Origin: Allobosea sp. BK604
GTDB taxonomy: Bacteria; Pseudomonadota; Alphaproteobacteria; Rhizobiales; Beijerinckiaceae
Direction of reading: 5' to 3'
DNA length: 64,000 nt
Assembly: GCF_004341515.1 (NCBI RefSeq)
Contig: NZ_SLZF01000002.1
Span: 186,001-250,000 of the forward strand
The notes under the pieces are model-generated. The model saw only the letters and a list, made by a program, of their open reading frames with translations. It made no database searches and was not told the DNA's origin. Shown in pieces: positions 45,071 through 53,418 of the stretch (position 1 is the first letter of the stretch; each line of letters opens with the position of its first letter). The position numbers were made by a program, and so were the translations under genes.

Positions 45071-45636
45071 GATGCGACCAGAACCCCTCCATAACGCAAC
45101 GCATCGCTCCACCATTGCTCGAGCCGGCGCAGCGTGTCGTAGGTCGTCTGCAGATCCGGCTCGATATCCAGATCCTGGCTCATGCCGAATTGGTTGCTCT
45201 CGTCGAGCATCCGGAGCCGCTCGCACAGCAGCTGCCCTTTCGGCGACAGCGAGATCCGCGCCAGCCTGCGGTCGCGGGCCGAGGCGCCGCGATCGAGATA
45301 GCCGTTCTCGACCAGTTGCTTAAGGTTATAGGAGGCGTTCGAGCCGAGGTAATAACCGCGGTCGAGCAGATCGCGAACCGCGATCTCGCCGGTGCCGATG
45401 GTCAGCAGAACCATCACCTGCGATGGTGAAATATCGTCTACGCCCAGCCTGGTCAGTTCCAGCCTCAGGTAGTCCAGAAAGCGGCGGCTGACCCGTTCGA
45501 TCATCCGCGCCAGTTCGAGCTGGGACATCAAAGTGCGCGGGGCTCCGTTCTCCGAATCAGTTCGCCGTCCTCTTACGTGCTCGCGTTCGAGCACGGTGCC
45601 TATGAATTGATCGCTGTAGTGCGGTTTCGAATGCAT
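45019..45636 (-). CDS. MarR family regulator, WggR/ExpG-like by position
   Basis: A 205-residue regulator with a winged helix (about 60-150): 'VDDISPSQVMVLLTIGTGEIAVRDLLDRGYYLGSNASYNLKQLVENGYLDRGASARDRRLARISLSPKG', where 'SNASYNLKQLVENGYL' is the recognition helix and the following Arg/Asp-rich loop is the wing. In S. meliloti, the MarR protein ExpG/WggR activates the galactoglucan genes from the same relative position. A palindrome shared with the T1SS and RTX promoters lies close to its start, so it probably controls all three. The tail overlaps the glycosyltransferase by 52 bp. Confidence 0.88.
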   Translation of the reverse strand: MHSKPHYSDQFIGTVLEREHVRGRRTDSENGAPRTLMSQLELARMIERVSRRFLDYLRLELTRLGVDDISPSQVMVLLTIGTGEIAVRDLLDRGYYLGSNASYNLKQLVENGYLDRGASARDRRLARISLSPKGQLLCERLRMLDESNQFGMSQDLDIEPDLQTTYDTLRRLEQWWSDALRYGGVLVASCTSYSFIGPDLVNFFT

Positions 45637-45651
45637 TCTCTACTCCGCCTG

Positions 45652-45666
45652 GTTTCGAAATGGGCA
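45652..45666. promoter_or_regulatory. Partial MarR motif next to the MarR start
   Basis: GTTTCGAAAT followed by GGGCA matches the first ten bases of the 15-bp motif exactly. It begins 16 bp upstream of the MarR start codon, as expected for autoregulation. The second half site is degenerate. Confidence 0.4.
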
Positions 45667-45795
45667 ATTTGTCCCCGAATGCTCCCCTTTTCACGCCATG
45701 GCACCCCCACCCGTCGAATAGCCTAGACGCAAAGCACATGCCACCCCCGATATCCAGAAACTAAGAATGTAGCGTTTTTGAGATAGGTATAAGTT

Positions 45796-45810
45796 GTTTC
45801 GAAATTCGAA
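45796..45810. promoter_or_regulatory. Candidate MarR operator, T1SS promoter
   Basis: GTTTCGAAATTCGAA, containing the near-palindrome TTCGAAATTCGAA. The identical 15 bases occur on the opposite strand at 49163-49177, upstream of the RTX gene. MarR proteins bind palindromes of this size. Confidence 0.6.
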
Positions 45811-45823
45811 GTATTATCTCTTG

Positions 45824-45881
45824 CTGTCATATTAACGCGGACTATTCGGAGATATTCGATTCTTTTTCTGTCATATTAACG
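45824..45881. repeat. Twin direct repeats CTGTCATATTAACG
   Basis: The same 14 bases occur at 45824-45837 and 45868-45881, 44 bp apart (about four helical turns). Each begins with CTGTCAT, the exact half site of the Pho box before pstS in this window. They lie in the T1SS promoter region. Confidence 0.65.
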
Positions 45882-46008
45882 ACACAGCGTGGGTGACACG
45901 TTAAAAGACGCGTGGCATCATCGTGCCAATCTTACAGCAACCTTACATGCTGGCCGCCTGGCTCTCGCCGCTGCTCCAGCCTTGGTTCATCAAAAACCGG
46001 AGATCGGA

Positions 46009-47763
46009 ATGAAGGCCGCAGCTTCGGCGCCCGACAGTTTGGTTCGCGAGCTCCAACGTTCCTTTGCCGGTGGGCTGGCCTATGCCGCCTTCCTGAGCCT
46101 GTGCGTCAACCTCCTCCTGCTGACCGTGCCGCTGTTCATGATGCAGGTGCAGGAACGCGTCATCGTCAGTCGCAGCCTCGACACGCTGACCATGCTGCTG
46201 GTGATCGCGATCGGCGCGCTCTGCCTCTATGGCGTGATCGAATTCATCCGGGCGCTGACCTTCCAGGCAATGGCCAGCATCTTCGCGCGCCGGCTCAACC
46301 TGCCGGCGTTGCAGGCAGCGGTCTCGACCTCGCTCGAACAGGGCTCGGCCGGGGCAACGCAGGCGATCCGCGACCTCAACGACATCCGCTTCTTCATCGC
46401 GAGCTCGTCGATCGCGACTCCGCTCGAGGCGGTCTGGTCGCCGATCTTCCTCGCCGTGCTGTTCGCATTCCACCCGATCTATGGGCTCGTCGGCGTGATC
46501 TCGCTGATCATCCTGCTGCTGCTCGGCGTGATCGGCGACGTGCTGACGCGGCGCATCATGAAGGAAGCCAACGAAGCCGGCGTCGACAGCGTCAACGATG
46601 TCGGCGCCAGCCTGCGCCATGCCGAGACCATCGAGGCCATGGGCATGCTGCCGGCGCTGGCCAGGCGCTGGCGCGGCAAGCAGGTGGCGATGATCGAGCT
46701 GCTCGATCTGGCGACGCGCCGTGCCAAGTTCGTGTCCTCCCTGACGCGCTCGACGCGCATGACCATGCAGCTCGCGACCTATGCAACCGGCGCGACGCTG
46801 ATCATCAAGAACGAGGTGACCGTCGGCACGCTGATGGCGTCGAGCATCCTGGTGGCGCGCCTGCTCGCGCCCTGGGATTCGATGATCAACGACTGGCGGC
46901 AATGGGTGCTGGCGGCCGCAGCCTGGAAGCGCGTGCGCGAGCTGCTGCTGACGCGCAGTTCGCAGCGCCAGACCATCCCGACGCCGAAAACCGAGGGCGA
47001 CCTCGTGATCGACCGCGCGATCTACGCGGCGCCCGGCTCCGAGCAGACGATCATCAAGGGCATCTCCTTCTCGATTTCGCCGGGCGAGGTGCTCGGCATC
47101 GTCGGCCCGTCCGGCGCCGGCAAATCGACGCTGGCGCGCCTGCTCGTCGGCGTGCTGAAGCCCAATGCGGGCGGTGTCTATCTCGACGGCCACAGCACCT
47201 ATCTCTGGGAGCGCGGCTCCTTCGGCGACATGGTCGGCTATCTCCCGCAATCGGTCTCGCTGCTGAACGGCACGATCGCCGAAAACATCGCCCGCATGCG
47301 CGTACCGGACCCCGCCGCCGTGCTCGAAGCCTCACGCACCGCCGGCGTGCACGAGCTGATCGGCCGGCTGCCGCTCGGCTACGACACCAATGTCAATGAC
47401 GGTGATTTCAAGCTTTCCGGCGGCCAGCGCCAGCGCATCGGCCTGGCGCGGGCGCTCTACGCCTCGCCGCGGCTGATCGTGCTCGACGAGCCCAACGCCA
47501 ATCTCGACGCCGAAGGCGAGCAGAGCCTGATCCGCGCCATCAATGCGGCGCGCGACAGCGGCGCCATGGTGGTGCTGATCGCGCACCGGCCTTCGGTGAT
47601 GCAGGTGGTCGACAAGATTCTCGTGTTGCGCGAGGGCCGCATCGCCCAGTTCGGGCCGCGCTCGGCCATCGCCGGCATGATCACGCCGAGCGGGCTCGTC
47701 GAAATCGAGCCGGCGAAGCAGGGCAAGCCGATTGAAGCCAGACCGCGCGAGGTGTCGGCATGA
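46009..47763 (+). CDS. wgdA: Type I secretion ABC transporter (PrtD/WgdA-like)
   Basis: A 584-residue fused membrane-ATPase of the inner membrane that energises export of RTX proteins. An exporter membrane domain (about residues 25-310) with 'LTVPLFMMQVQERVIVSRSLDTLTMLLVIA' is followed by the ATPase: Walker A 'GPSGAGKST' at 366-374, Q-loop 'VGYLPQSVSLLNGTIAENIAR', signature 'LSGGQRQRIGLARAL', Walker B 'LIVLDEPNANLD' and H-loop 'VLIAHRPSVMQ'. 'LDEPNANLD' is typical of PrtD/TIGR01842. No N-terminal peptidase domain, so no leader cleavage. The stop overlaps the HlyD-like start (ATGA). The symbol rests on synteny with S. meliloti. Confidence 0.9.
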   Translation: MKAAASAPDSLVRELQRSFAGGLAYAAFLSLCVNLLLLTVPLFMMQVQERVIVSRSLDTLTMLLVIAIGALCLYGVIEFIRALTFQAMASIFARRLNLPALQAAVSTSLEQGSAGATQAIRDLNDIRFFIASSSIATPLEAVWSPIFLAVLFAFHPIYGLVGVISLIILLLLGVIGDVLTRRIMKEANEAGVDSVNDVGASLRHAETIEAMGMLPALARRWRGKQVAMIELLDLATRRAKFVSSLTRSTRMTMQLATYATGATLIIKNEVTVGTLMASSILVARLLAPWDSMINDWRQWVLAAAAWKRVRELLLTRSSQRQTIPTPKTEGDLVIDRAIYAAPGSEQTIIKGISFSISPGEVLGIVGPSGAGKSTLARLLVGVLKPNAGGVYLDGHSTYLWERGSFGDMVGYLPQSVSLLNGTIAENIARMRVPDPAAVLEASRTAGVHELIGRLPLGYDTNVNDGDFKLSGGQRQRIGLARALYASPRLIVLDEPNANLDAEGEQSLIRAINAARDSGAMVVLIAHRPSVMQVVDKILVLREGRIAQFGPRSAIAGMITPSGLVEIEPAKQGKPIEARPREVSA

Positions 47764-49127
47764 ACAAACTTCCCGAGAGCAAACTTTCCGAGCTGCCGAT
47801 CAAGCGCCAGCCCGTCACGATCGATCTGGTCCCCGAGCAGGAAGAGCGCGCGCCGTCGCTGCGCAGCCTCGTGCTCGCCGGCGTGGGCGCCATCGCGGTC
47901 GGCTTCGGCGGCTTCGGGGCCTGGGCGGTCACGGCGCGCCTCGACAATGCCGCCGTCGCCAGCGGCACGGTGGTCGTCGACAGCAAGCGCAAGACCGTCA
48001 GCCATCTCGAGGGCGGCATCCTGAAGATGCTGCTCAAGAGCGAGGGCGATCGGGTGAAGCAGAACGAGCCGCTGTTGCGGCTCGAGGATGCGCGCGCCAA
48101 GGCCGAGCTGCAGCAGCTGCAAGGCAAGCGCGTCGGCTTCGAGGCGAAGCTGGCGCGGCTGCGGGCCGAGCAGGCCAATGCGGACGAGATCGACTTCCCC
48201 GATTCGCTGGAAATGGCGGGAACGCCGATCTCCGAGGAGGTGATCCGAGCCGAGCGCAAGCTCTTCCAGGCGCGGGCCCAGGTCTATGACGGCAAGATCC
48301 GCATCCAACAGCGGGTCATCGAGCAACAGCAGGCCGAGTCCGAAGCGCTCCAGGCGCAGATCGACGCGACGAATTACCAGCGCACGCTGATCGACGATGA
48401 GACCAAGATGGTCGCGGAGCTCTACGAGAAGCGCTACGCCAAACGCACCCAGCTCGTCGACCTCCAGACCAAGCAGAGCGAACTCGTCGGCCGGGCCGGC
48501 GAGATGAAGGCGCGCAAGGCCAAGGCCGAGCAGGGCGTCGCCGGGGCCGAGCTCGAAATCAAGTCGATCAGCCTCGAGCGCCAGGGCGAGATCGCCCAGG
48601 ACCTGCAGGATACCCAGCTCACCCTCTCGGAAGTGGTCGAGCGGATCGTGCAGGCCGAGGACGTGCTGCGCCGGCTCGTCGTCCTTTCGCCGCAGGAGGG
48701 CGTCGTCGCCAATATCCGCATGCGCACGGCCGGCAGCGTGATCGGCGCCGGCGAGCCGATCCTCGATATCGTGCCGGAGAAGGAGCCGCTGGTCGTCGAG
48801 GCCAAGGTCGATCCGCGCGACATCGACTCGGTCAAGATGGGCGCGGAGACCCGGATCAGGCTCACCGCCTTCAACGCGCGGCTGCTGCCGCCGCTCGCTG
48901 CCAAGGTCAACTACATCGCGGCCGACCAACTCATCGACGACAAGACGGGCATCCCTTATTTCGTCGTGCGCGCCGAGATCCCGCCGGAGAACCTGGCACA
49001 GTACAAGATCACGCTCCATGCCGGCATGGCGGCCGAGGTGATGGTCGTCAACGGCTCGCGCCGCGCGGTCGACTATCTGTTCCAGCCGATCACCGACAGC
49101 TTCAACCGAGCCTTCCGAGAGGATTGA
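47760..49127 (+). CDS. wgdB: Type I secretion membrane fusion protein, HlyD family (WgdB-like)
   Basis: A 455-residue periplasmic adaptor anchored by one helix ('LVLAGVGAIAVGFGGFGAWAV', about residues 37-57). The lipoyl-type half motif 'SGTVVVDSKRKTVSHLEGGILKMLLKSEGDRVKQNEPLLRLED' follows, then a long coiled-coil hairpin (about 110-295, Gln/Glu/Lys-rich) and the C-terminal 'SPQEGVVANIRMRTAGSVIGAGEPILDIVPEKEPLVVEAKVDPRDIDSVKMG' barrel. It links the ABC protein to an outer-membrane TolC-like channel, which is not encoded here. Its start overlaps the ABC stop. Confidence 0.92.
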   Translation: MNKLPESKLSELPIKRQPVTIDLVPEQEERAPSLRSLVLAGVGAIAVGFGGFGAWAVTARLDNAAVASGTVVVDSKRKTVSHLEGGILKMLLKSEGDRVKQNEPLLRLEDARAKAELQQLQGKRVGFEAKLARLRAEQANADEIDFPDSLEMAGTPISEEVIRAERKLFQARAQVYDGKIRIQQRVIEQQQAESEALQAQIDATNYQRTLIDDETKMVAELYEKRYAKRTQLVDLQTKQSELVGRAGEMKARKAKAEQGVAGAELEIKSISLERQGEIAQDLQDTQLTLSEVVERIVQAEDVLRRLVVLSPQEGVVANIRMRTAGSVIGAGEPILDIVPEKEPLVVEAKVDPRDIDSVKMGAETRIRLTAFNARLLPPLAAKVNYIAADQLIDDKTGIPYFVVRAEIPPENLAQYKITLHAGMAAEVMVVNGSRRAVDYLFQPITDSFNRAFRED

Positions 49128-49454
49128 TCTCGCTCACCAAATGTGGCCGCAACAAGCTTTAGTTCGAATTTCGAAACATAATTTAAGTCCAGAATAAGAT
49201 CCGGTATTTCGATTTTTGAACTATCTTCGAGCAATTCTTGGAATTCAATTGGCCCATATAAAGTTTAAATCTTGCCGCATCGCAATATCGTCACAATAAA
49301 ATGCTTGCTGCGGCGCACATATTGCCTCACTCTACCTTTGTCGAACGATGGCGAGCCCTGGCGCTTGTCATCGGAACCGCGTCAGCAGTCCAGACCTAAA
49401 GCGTAAGCGTGGCAGGTCCGGCAGACGCTTCCCAGATCGCCCAGGAGGTGACAG
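49128..49454. promoter_or_regulatory. Control region upstream of the RTX gene
   Basis: 327 bp of AT-rich DNA between wgdB and the RTX gene, so the RTX operon probably has its own promoter. It carries the 15-bp MarR motif at 49163-49177 and a weaker ATTTCGATTTTTGAA at 49207-49221. AGGAGG lies 7 bases before the RTX ATG. I see no gene. Confidence 0.65.
49163..49177. promoter_or_regulatory. Candidate MarR operator, RTX promoter
   Basis: TTCGAATTTCGAAAC, the exact reverse complement of the 15-mer at 45796-45810, 278 bp upstream of the RTX start. Confidence 0.6.
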
Positions 49455-50249
49455 ATGGCCACGATCGAAGGCAGTGCATTCGACGATTTCTTGATAGGTA
49501 GCCGGTTCAGTGACGTGATCCTCGCCGGAGCTGGCGACGACATCGTCCATGGCGGCGGCCAGGTGGATTCGCTGTTCGGCGAAGAAGGTGACGATACCCT
49601 CTTCGGCGATGACAACAACGACTTCCTGTCCGGTGGCGAAGGCCACGACACGCTGTTCGGCGGCACCGGCGACGACGTTCTCTCCGGCGACGACGGTAAT
49701 GATTCGCTGTTCGGCGGTGAGGGCAACGACATCCTCTCCGGCGGGCTCGGCGACGACATCCTGCGCGGCAATGACGGCGACGATGTCCTGATCGGTGGTC
49801 AGGGCAACGACATCCTGCAGGGTGGCCCGGGCGACGATATCCTCCAGGGTGGCGCTGGCGACGACGTCCTCCAGGGCGGCGACGGCAATGACATCCTCGA
49901 TGGTGGCGCCGGCAACGACGTCCTCCAGGGCGGCGCGGGCGACGACATGCTGTTCGGCGGCGCCGGAAACGACATCCTCTCCGGCGGCGCCGGCAGTGAC
50001 GTCTTCGTCTTCAACGGCGGCGGCGGCAACGATCTCGTGCTCGATTTCGAAGCCGGCAAGGATCTCATGCAGATCGCGTCCGACATCAACGGCACCGGCG
50101 TGTCCTCGGCCGAGGACGTGGCGGCGCGCGCCACCACGGTCAACGGCAATGCCGTGGTCGACCTCGGCAACGGCGACTCGCTGACCCTGGTCGGCGTCAG
50201 CGCCGAAGACATCCAGGCCGATCCGCACAGCTACTTCAGCGTCGCCTGA
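49455..50249 (+). CDS. wgeA: Secreted RTX calcium-binding protein (WgeA/ExpE1-like)
   Basis: A 264-residue, strongly acidic protein. Residues 24-185 are about 18 consecutive RTX nonapeptides of the form GGxGxDxLx ('GGAGDDVLQ', 'GGEGNDILS'), which bind Ca2+ in a beta-roll. The C-terminus 'SDVFVFNGGGGNDLVLDFEAGKDLMQI' resembles the serralysin-type region used for type I export. There is no catalytic domain and no N-terminal signal peptide. Placed after the T1SS genes, it is the obvious substrate. In S. meliloti, the RTX protein ExpE1/WgeA is exported by ExpD1/D2 and needed for galactoglucan. The TGATG overlap with the next gene couples it to a glycosyltransferase. AGGAGG precedes the ATG. Confidence 0.9.
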   Translation: MATIEGSAFDDFLIGSRFSDVILAGAGDDIVHGGGQVDSLFGEEGDDTLFGDDNNDFLSGGEGHDTLFGGTGDDVLSGDDGNDSLFGGEGNDILSGGLGDDILRGNDGDDVLIGGQGNDILQGGPGDDILQGGAGDDVLQGGDGNDILDGGAGNDVLQGGAGDDMLFGGAGNDILSGGAGSDVFVFNGGGGNDLVLDFEAGKDLMQIASDINGTGVSSAEDVAARATTVNGNAVVDLGNGDSLTLVGVSAEDIQADPHSYFSVA

Positions 50250-52588
50250 TGACCCTCGCGACGCCGGCTCCACCGGCGTCGCACCCCTTTTGCCCGAAAG
50301 CGTGCGCCATGCTGACGATTGCTCCCGCTCAGGCGGTCGGAGACCAGGTGTCGAATCCGGAATTGCTGCGGCTCTGCGGCTCGATCTTTCTGCTGAGCTG
50401 GACGCTCGACGATACGTCGATGGCGAAGCACAGCGTCACGCTGACTTGCGGCGGCAAGCGGGCGCCTTCGGCCTCGCTGACGCTCGACCTGAGCGACGGC
50501 CGCACGCGGATCGTCTCCGCCTTCCGGCATACCGGCCTCGATGAGATCACCGCCAAATTATCGAGCGGGCAGCTCGGTCCCGACACTTTTCTCTCCTTCG
50601 ACCCCGAATTCGTGCACGCCATGGCGGATGCACCGGAGGTCGTGCGCGACCTCGCGCCCAGCGCGCGGCTTGCCCTGGCGAATGCGCTGATCGGCACCTG
50701 GCCGACGCTGTTCAACCTGCGCGAGACCGGCGCCTATCTCGTCTTCCTGCGGCAGTTCCTGCTCGCGCTCTCGCTCAAGCCCGTGGCGGCCGTGCCGGTC
50801 GCGGCGCTGTCCGGCGGCAGGACGCTGCTCGAAACCTCGGTCCCCGGCCGGCTCAACACGGTGAAAGCGGCCTATTGGCTCGATCAGAGCCATCTGGCCC
50901 GCATCGAGACCCGGCCACGCCTCGGCAAAACCGACAAGACCGGACGCCGGTCACTTCATCTCATCGCCGACTCGTTCCAGCCGCGCCATGCCGGCTTGCT
51001 CATCCTGCAGAGCGATGCCGGACTGATTGTGCGCGCCCTGCCCGAGCGTGCGCCGGTGCCGACGCTCGGCCGCTGGTGGGCGAGCAAGGCGAGCGCGCGC
51101 GACGACCTCAGGAGCTGGCTGGTCGAGCAGCTCGCCGCCGGCTCGGAGCAGGGACGCCTGCTCGCGATCGAGATGCAAAGGCGCCTGCCCCTGCCGGCAC
51201 AGAATGTGCGCCGGCGCGACGACCTGCCCTCGGCTGAGATCGACCTCGCCATCTGCAACCAGTCGGGGCTGCTGCTCGGCGGCTGGTACCGCGATCCCGA
51301 CGCGTCGATCGAACAGGTCCTCGTCCATCGCAGCGCCGGCGAACCGATCCCGATTCAGGATCGGCTGGAACGCTTCGGAGCGCTGTTGCCGGCCGAGCCA
51401 GGCGGTGATCACAGGACGGCGACCGGCTTCCTCACCCTCCTGCCCGGCTACGCCTCCGGCGCGCCTGTCCTGCAGCCGCGTTGCGAGCTTCGGCTGAAAT
51501 CCGGCACCTCGCTGTTCCTGCGTCCCGGTCCCCAGCCGGCCGATGCGCTGACGATCCGCTCCCGGGCGCTGGCCTCGATCCCGCCGCAGCATCTCACCTC
51601 CTCGATCCTCGAACGAATGCTCGCGCCCATGCTCGCCTCCTGCCAGGCAAGCCTGCGGGCGTCCCTGCCCGAGCCGCGCGTGAAGACGATCGGCACGCTG
51701 CCGGCGCAGCCAAGCGTCTCGGTCGTGATCCCGCTCTACCGGGTCTATGAGTTCCTGCGCATCCAGGTCGCCTCCTTTGCCGGCGATTCCTGGTTCCGCG
51801 ACAAGGCCGAGCTGATCTATGTGCTCGACTCGCCCGAGCACGAGGGCGAGGTCGCGCATCTGCTCGGCGGGCTTCACCTCGCCTATGGGCTGCCGATGCA
51901 GCTCGTTGTGATGGGGCGCAATGGCGGCTTCTCGGCAGCCTGCAATGCCGGTGCCGCGGTCGCGCGCGGCGAGACGCTGGCACTGGTCAATTCCGACATC
52001 ATTCCGAGCGGCAAGGGCTGGCTGCCGACACTCGCCAACAAGCTCGACCGGCGCGGCCGCATCGGCGTCGTCGGGCCGAAGCTGCTCTATGATGACGGCT
52101 CGCTGCAGCACGCCGGGCTGTTCTTCAAGCGCGACCGGCATGGGGTCTGGCTCAACCACCATTATCACAAGGGCATGCCCGGCAGTTACGGCCCGGCAAA
52201 TGCCGAGCGTCTGGTGCCGGGCGTCACCGGGGCCTGCATGGTGATGCCGCGGGCACTGTTCAACGAGGTCGGCGGCTTCGACGACAGCTATGTCATCGGC
52301 GACTACGAAGACAGCGACCTTTGCCTGAAGATCCGCAAGGCCGGCTTCGGCATCAAATATGTGCCGGGCGTCGCGCTTTACCATCTCGAGCGCCAGTCGA
52401 TCTCGAAAAGCCTCGACTATACGCGCGGCGTTGCTTCCCAGCACAATTCCTGGCTCCAGACCAAGCGCTGGGACAGCGAGATCCAGGCGCTGATGGCCGG
52501 CGACCTTATGCCCGCGCCCAAGACTCCCGCGATCCGGGAACCCGAAATCCTTTCTCGTACGGTCCTCAGGAGGGCTAGCGCTGCATGA
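50249..52588 (+). CDS. Large glycosyltransferase, GT2 domain at C-terminus
   Basis: A 779-residue cytosolic protein. Residues about 488-740 form a GT2 (GT-A fold) domain: 'PSVSVVIPLYRVYEFLRIQVASF', 'VVMGRNGGFSAACNAGAAVARGETLALVNSDIIP' (the DxD region is 'NSDI'), 'VPGVTGACMVMPRALFNEVGGFDDSYVIGDYEDSDLCLKI'. Rhamnosyltransferase-like enzymes share this. The first 480 residues have no clear homology; around residue 345 'LLLGGWYRDPDASIEQVLVHR' resembles a beta-sandwich module seen in two other proteins of this operon. The start overlaps the RTX stop (TGATG) and the stop overlaps the next start. By position it corresponds to ExpE2/WgeB. Confidence 0.85.
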   Translation: MTLATPAPPASHPFCPKACAMLTIAPAQAVGDQVSNPELLRLCGSIFLLSWTLDDTSMAKHSVTLTCGGKRAPSASLTLDLSDGRTRIVSAFRHTGLDEITAKLSSGQLGPDTFLSFDPEFVHAMADAPEVVRDLAPSARLALANALIGTWPTLFNLRETGAYLVFLRQFLLALSLKPVAAVPVAALSGGRTLLETSVPGRLNTVKAAYWLDQSHLARIETRPRLGKTDKTGRRSLHLIADSFQPRHAGLLILQSDAGLIVRALPERAPVPTLGRWWASKASARDDLRSWLVEQLAAGSEQGRLLAIEMQRRLPLPAQNVRRRDDLPSAEIDLAICNQSGLLLGGWYRDPDASIEQVLVHRSAGEPIPIQDRLERFGALLPAEPGGDHRTATGFLTLLPGYASGAPVLQPRCELRLKSGTSLFLRPGPQPADALTIRSRALASIPPQHLTSSILERMLAPMLASCQASLRASLPEPRVKTIGTLPAQPSVSVVIPLYRVYEFLRIQVASFAGDSWFRDKAELIYVLDSPEHEGEVAHLLGGLHLAYGLPMQLVVMGRNGGFSAACNAGAAVARGETLALVNSDIIPSGKGWLPTLANKLDRRGRIGVVGPKLLYDDGSLQHAGLFFKRDRHGVWLNHHYHKGMPGSYGPANAERLVPGVTGACMVMPRALFNEVGGFDDSYVIGDYEDSDLCLKIRKAGFGIKYVPGVALYHLERQSISKSLDYTRGVASQHNSWLQTKRWDSEIQALMAGDLMPAPKTPAIREPEILSRTVLRRASAA

Positions 52589-53418
52589 CGGCGACCCTGG
52601 CGTTGCGCCCCATCGAAACGGCTCCTGCCATCATCCATCCTGCTCCCGGCAAGGAGTTCGACTGGCTGCTGGCGCATGTCCAGAGCAACCTCTTCCTGCC
52701 GCATCCGCCGCCCGAGAGCATCTTCGTCGGTGACGGCGACTATCGCGCGATCGGCGCCGAGTTCCTCGGCCATTACGTCCGGATCGGCCGGCTGCAGCCG
52801 CATGAGCGGGTGCTCGATATCGGCTGCGGCATCGGCCGGATGGCGGTGCCGCTGACGCAGTATCTCGACCCGGAGCGCGGCAGCTATGACGGCGTCGACC
52901 CGGTGATGGACGGCATCCTCTGGTGCGCCCAGACGATCACGCCGGTCTATCCGCGCTTCCGCTTCCAGCGGCTCGACATCGCCCACCCGCTCTACAACCC
53001 GAAGGGCTCGCTGCCGGGCACCGAGGTGCAGTTCGGCTTCCCGAACCACAGCTTCGACTTCATCACCATGGTCTCGGTGGCGACGCATCTGCCGCCGGAT
53101 GAGCTCACCGTCTATCTCAACGAGGCCTCGCGCCTGCTCGCCCCCGGCGGCCGGCTGTTCCTGACCGCCTTCGCCATCGGCGGCCAGACCACCGGCCAGG
53201 AGCGCCTGAAGTTCAAGCGCTGGCAGGACGGGCCGGGCTGGTACGCCATCGAGGAAGCCCCGCTCGCCGCCGCCGGCATCGCCGACGAATTCCTGCTGGC
53301 GGAGACGCAGAAAGCCGGATTGCAGGTCGAGAGCCTGCGGCCCGGCCATTGGCGCGGCATCAGCGCGGCGCATTACCAGGACCTGCTGATCGCCACCAAG
53401 CCGGAGCGCAGCCGATGA
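52585..53418 (+). CDS. SAM-dependent methyltransferase
   Basis: A 277-residue class I methyltransferase. Motif I is 'ERVLDIGCGIGRMAVPL' (about 73-90), followed by 'GVDPVMDGILWC' (motif II region), 'SFDFITMVSVATHLPPDELTVYLNEASRLLAPGGRLFLTAFAIGG' (motifs IV-VI). It probably methylates a sugar or glycan end. ATGA overlaps join it to both neighbours. Confidence 0.88.
   Translation: MTATLALRPIETAPAIIHPAPGKEFDWLLAHVQSNLFLPHPPPESIFVGDGDYRAIGAEFLGHYVRIGRLQPHERVLDIGCGIGRMAVPLTQYLDPERGSYDGVDPVMDGILWCAQTITPVYPRFRFQRLDIAHPLYNPKGSLPGTEVQFGFPNHSFDFITMVSVATHLPPDELTVYLNEASRLLAPGGRLFLTAFAIGGQTTGQERLKFKRWQDGPGWYAIEEAPLAAAGIADEFLLAETQKAGLQVESLRPGHWRGISAAHYQDLLIATKPERSR

Larger units (their letters stand above)
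45637..46008. promoter_or_regulatory. Divergent control region between the MarR and T1SS genes
   Basis: 372 bp, clearly AT-rich against both flanks. It holds a full copy (45796-45810) and a partial copy (45652-45666) of the GTTTCGAAATTCGAA motif, two copies of CTGTCATATTAACG, and GGAGATCGGA as ribosome binding site of the ABC gene. An open frame continues upstream of 46009 to 45889, but those 40 residues are not ABC-like. Confidence 0.7.

Noticed and set aside
45889..46008. 40-residue N-terminal extension of the type I ABC transporter
   Set aside because: The residues are not typical of the family, the segment lies in the AT-rich promoter region, and a better ribosome binding site precedes the ATG at 46009.
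49520..50000. Tandem DNA repeats with a period near 27 bp, superficially like an array
   Set aside because: They encode the RTX nonapeptides in frame; units vary at third positions and there are no unique spacers, so this is not a CRISPR.
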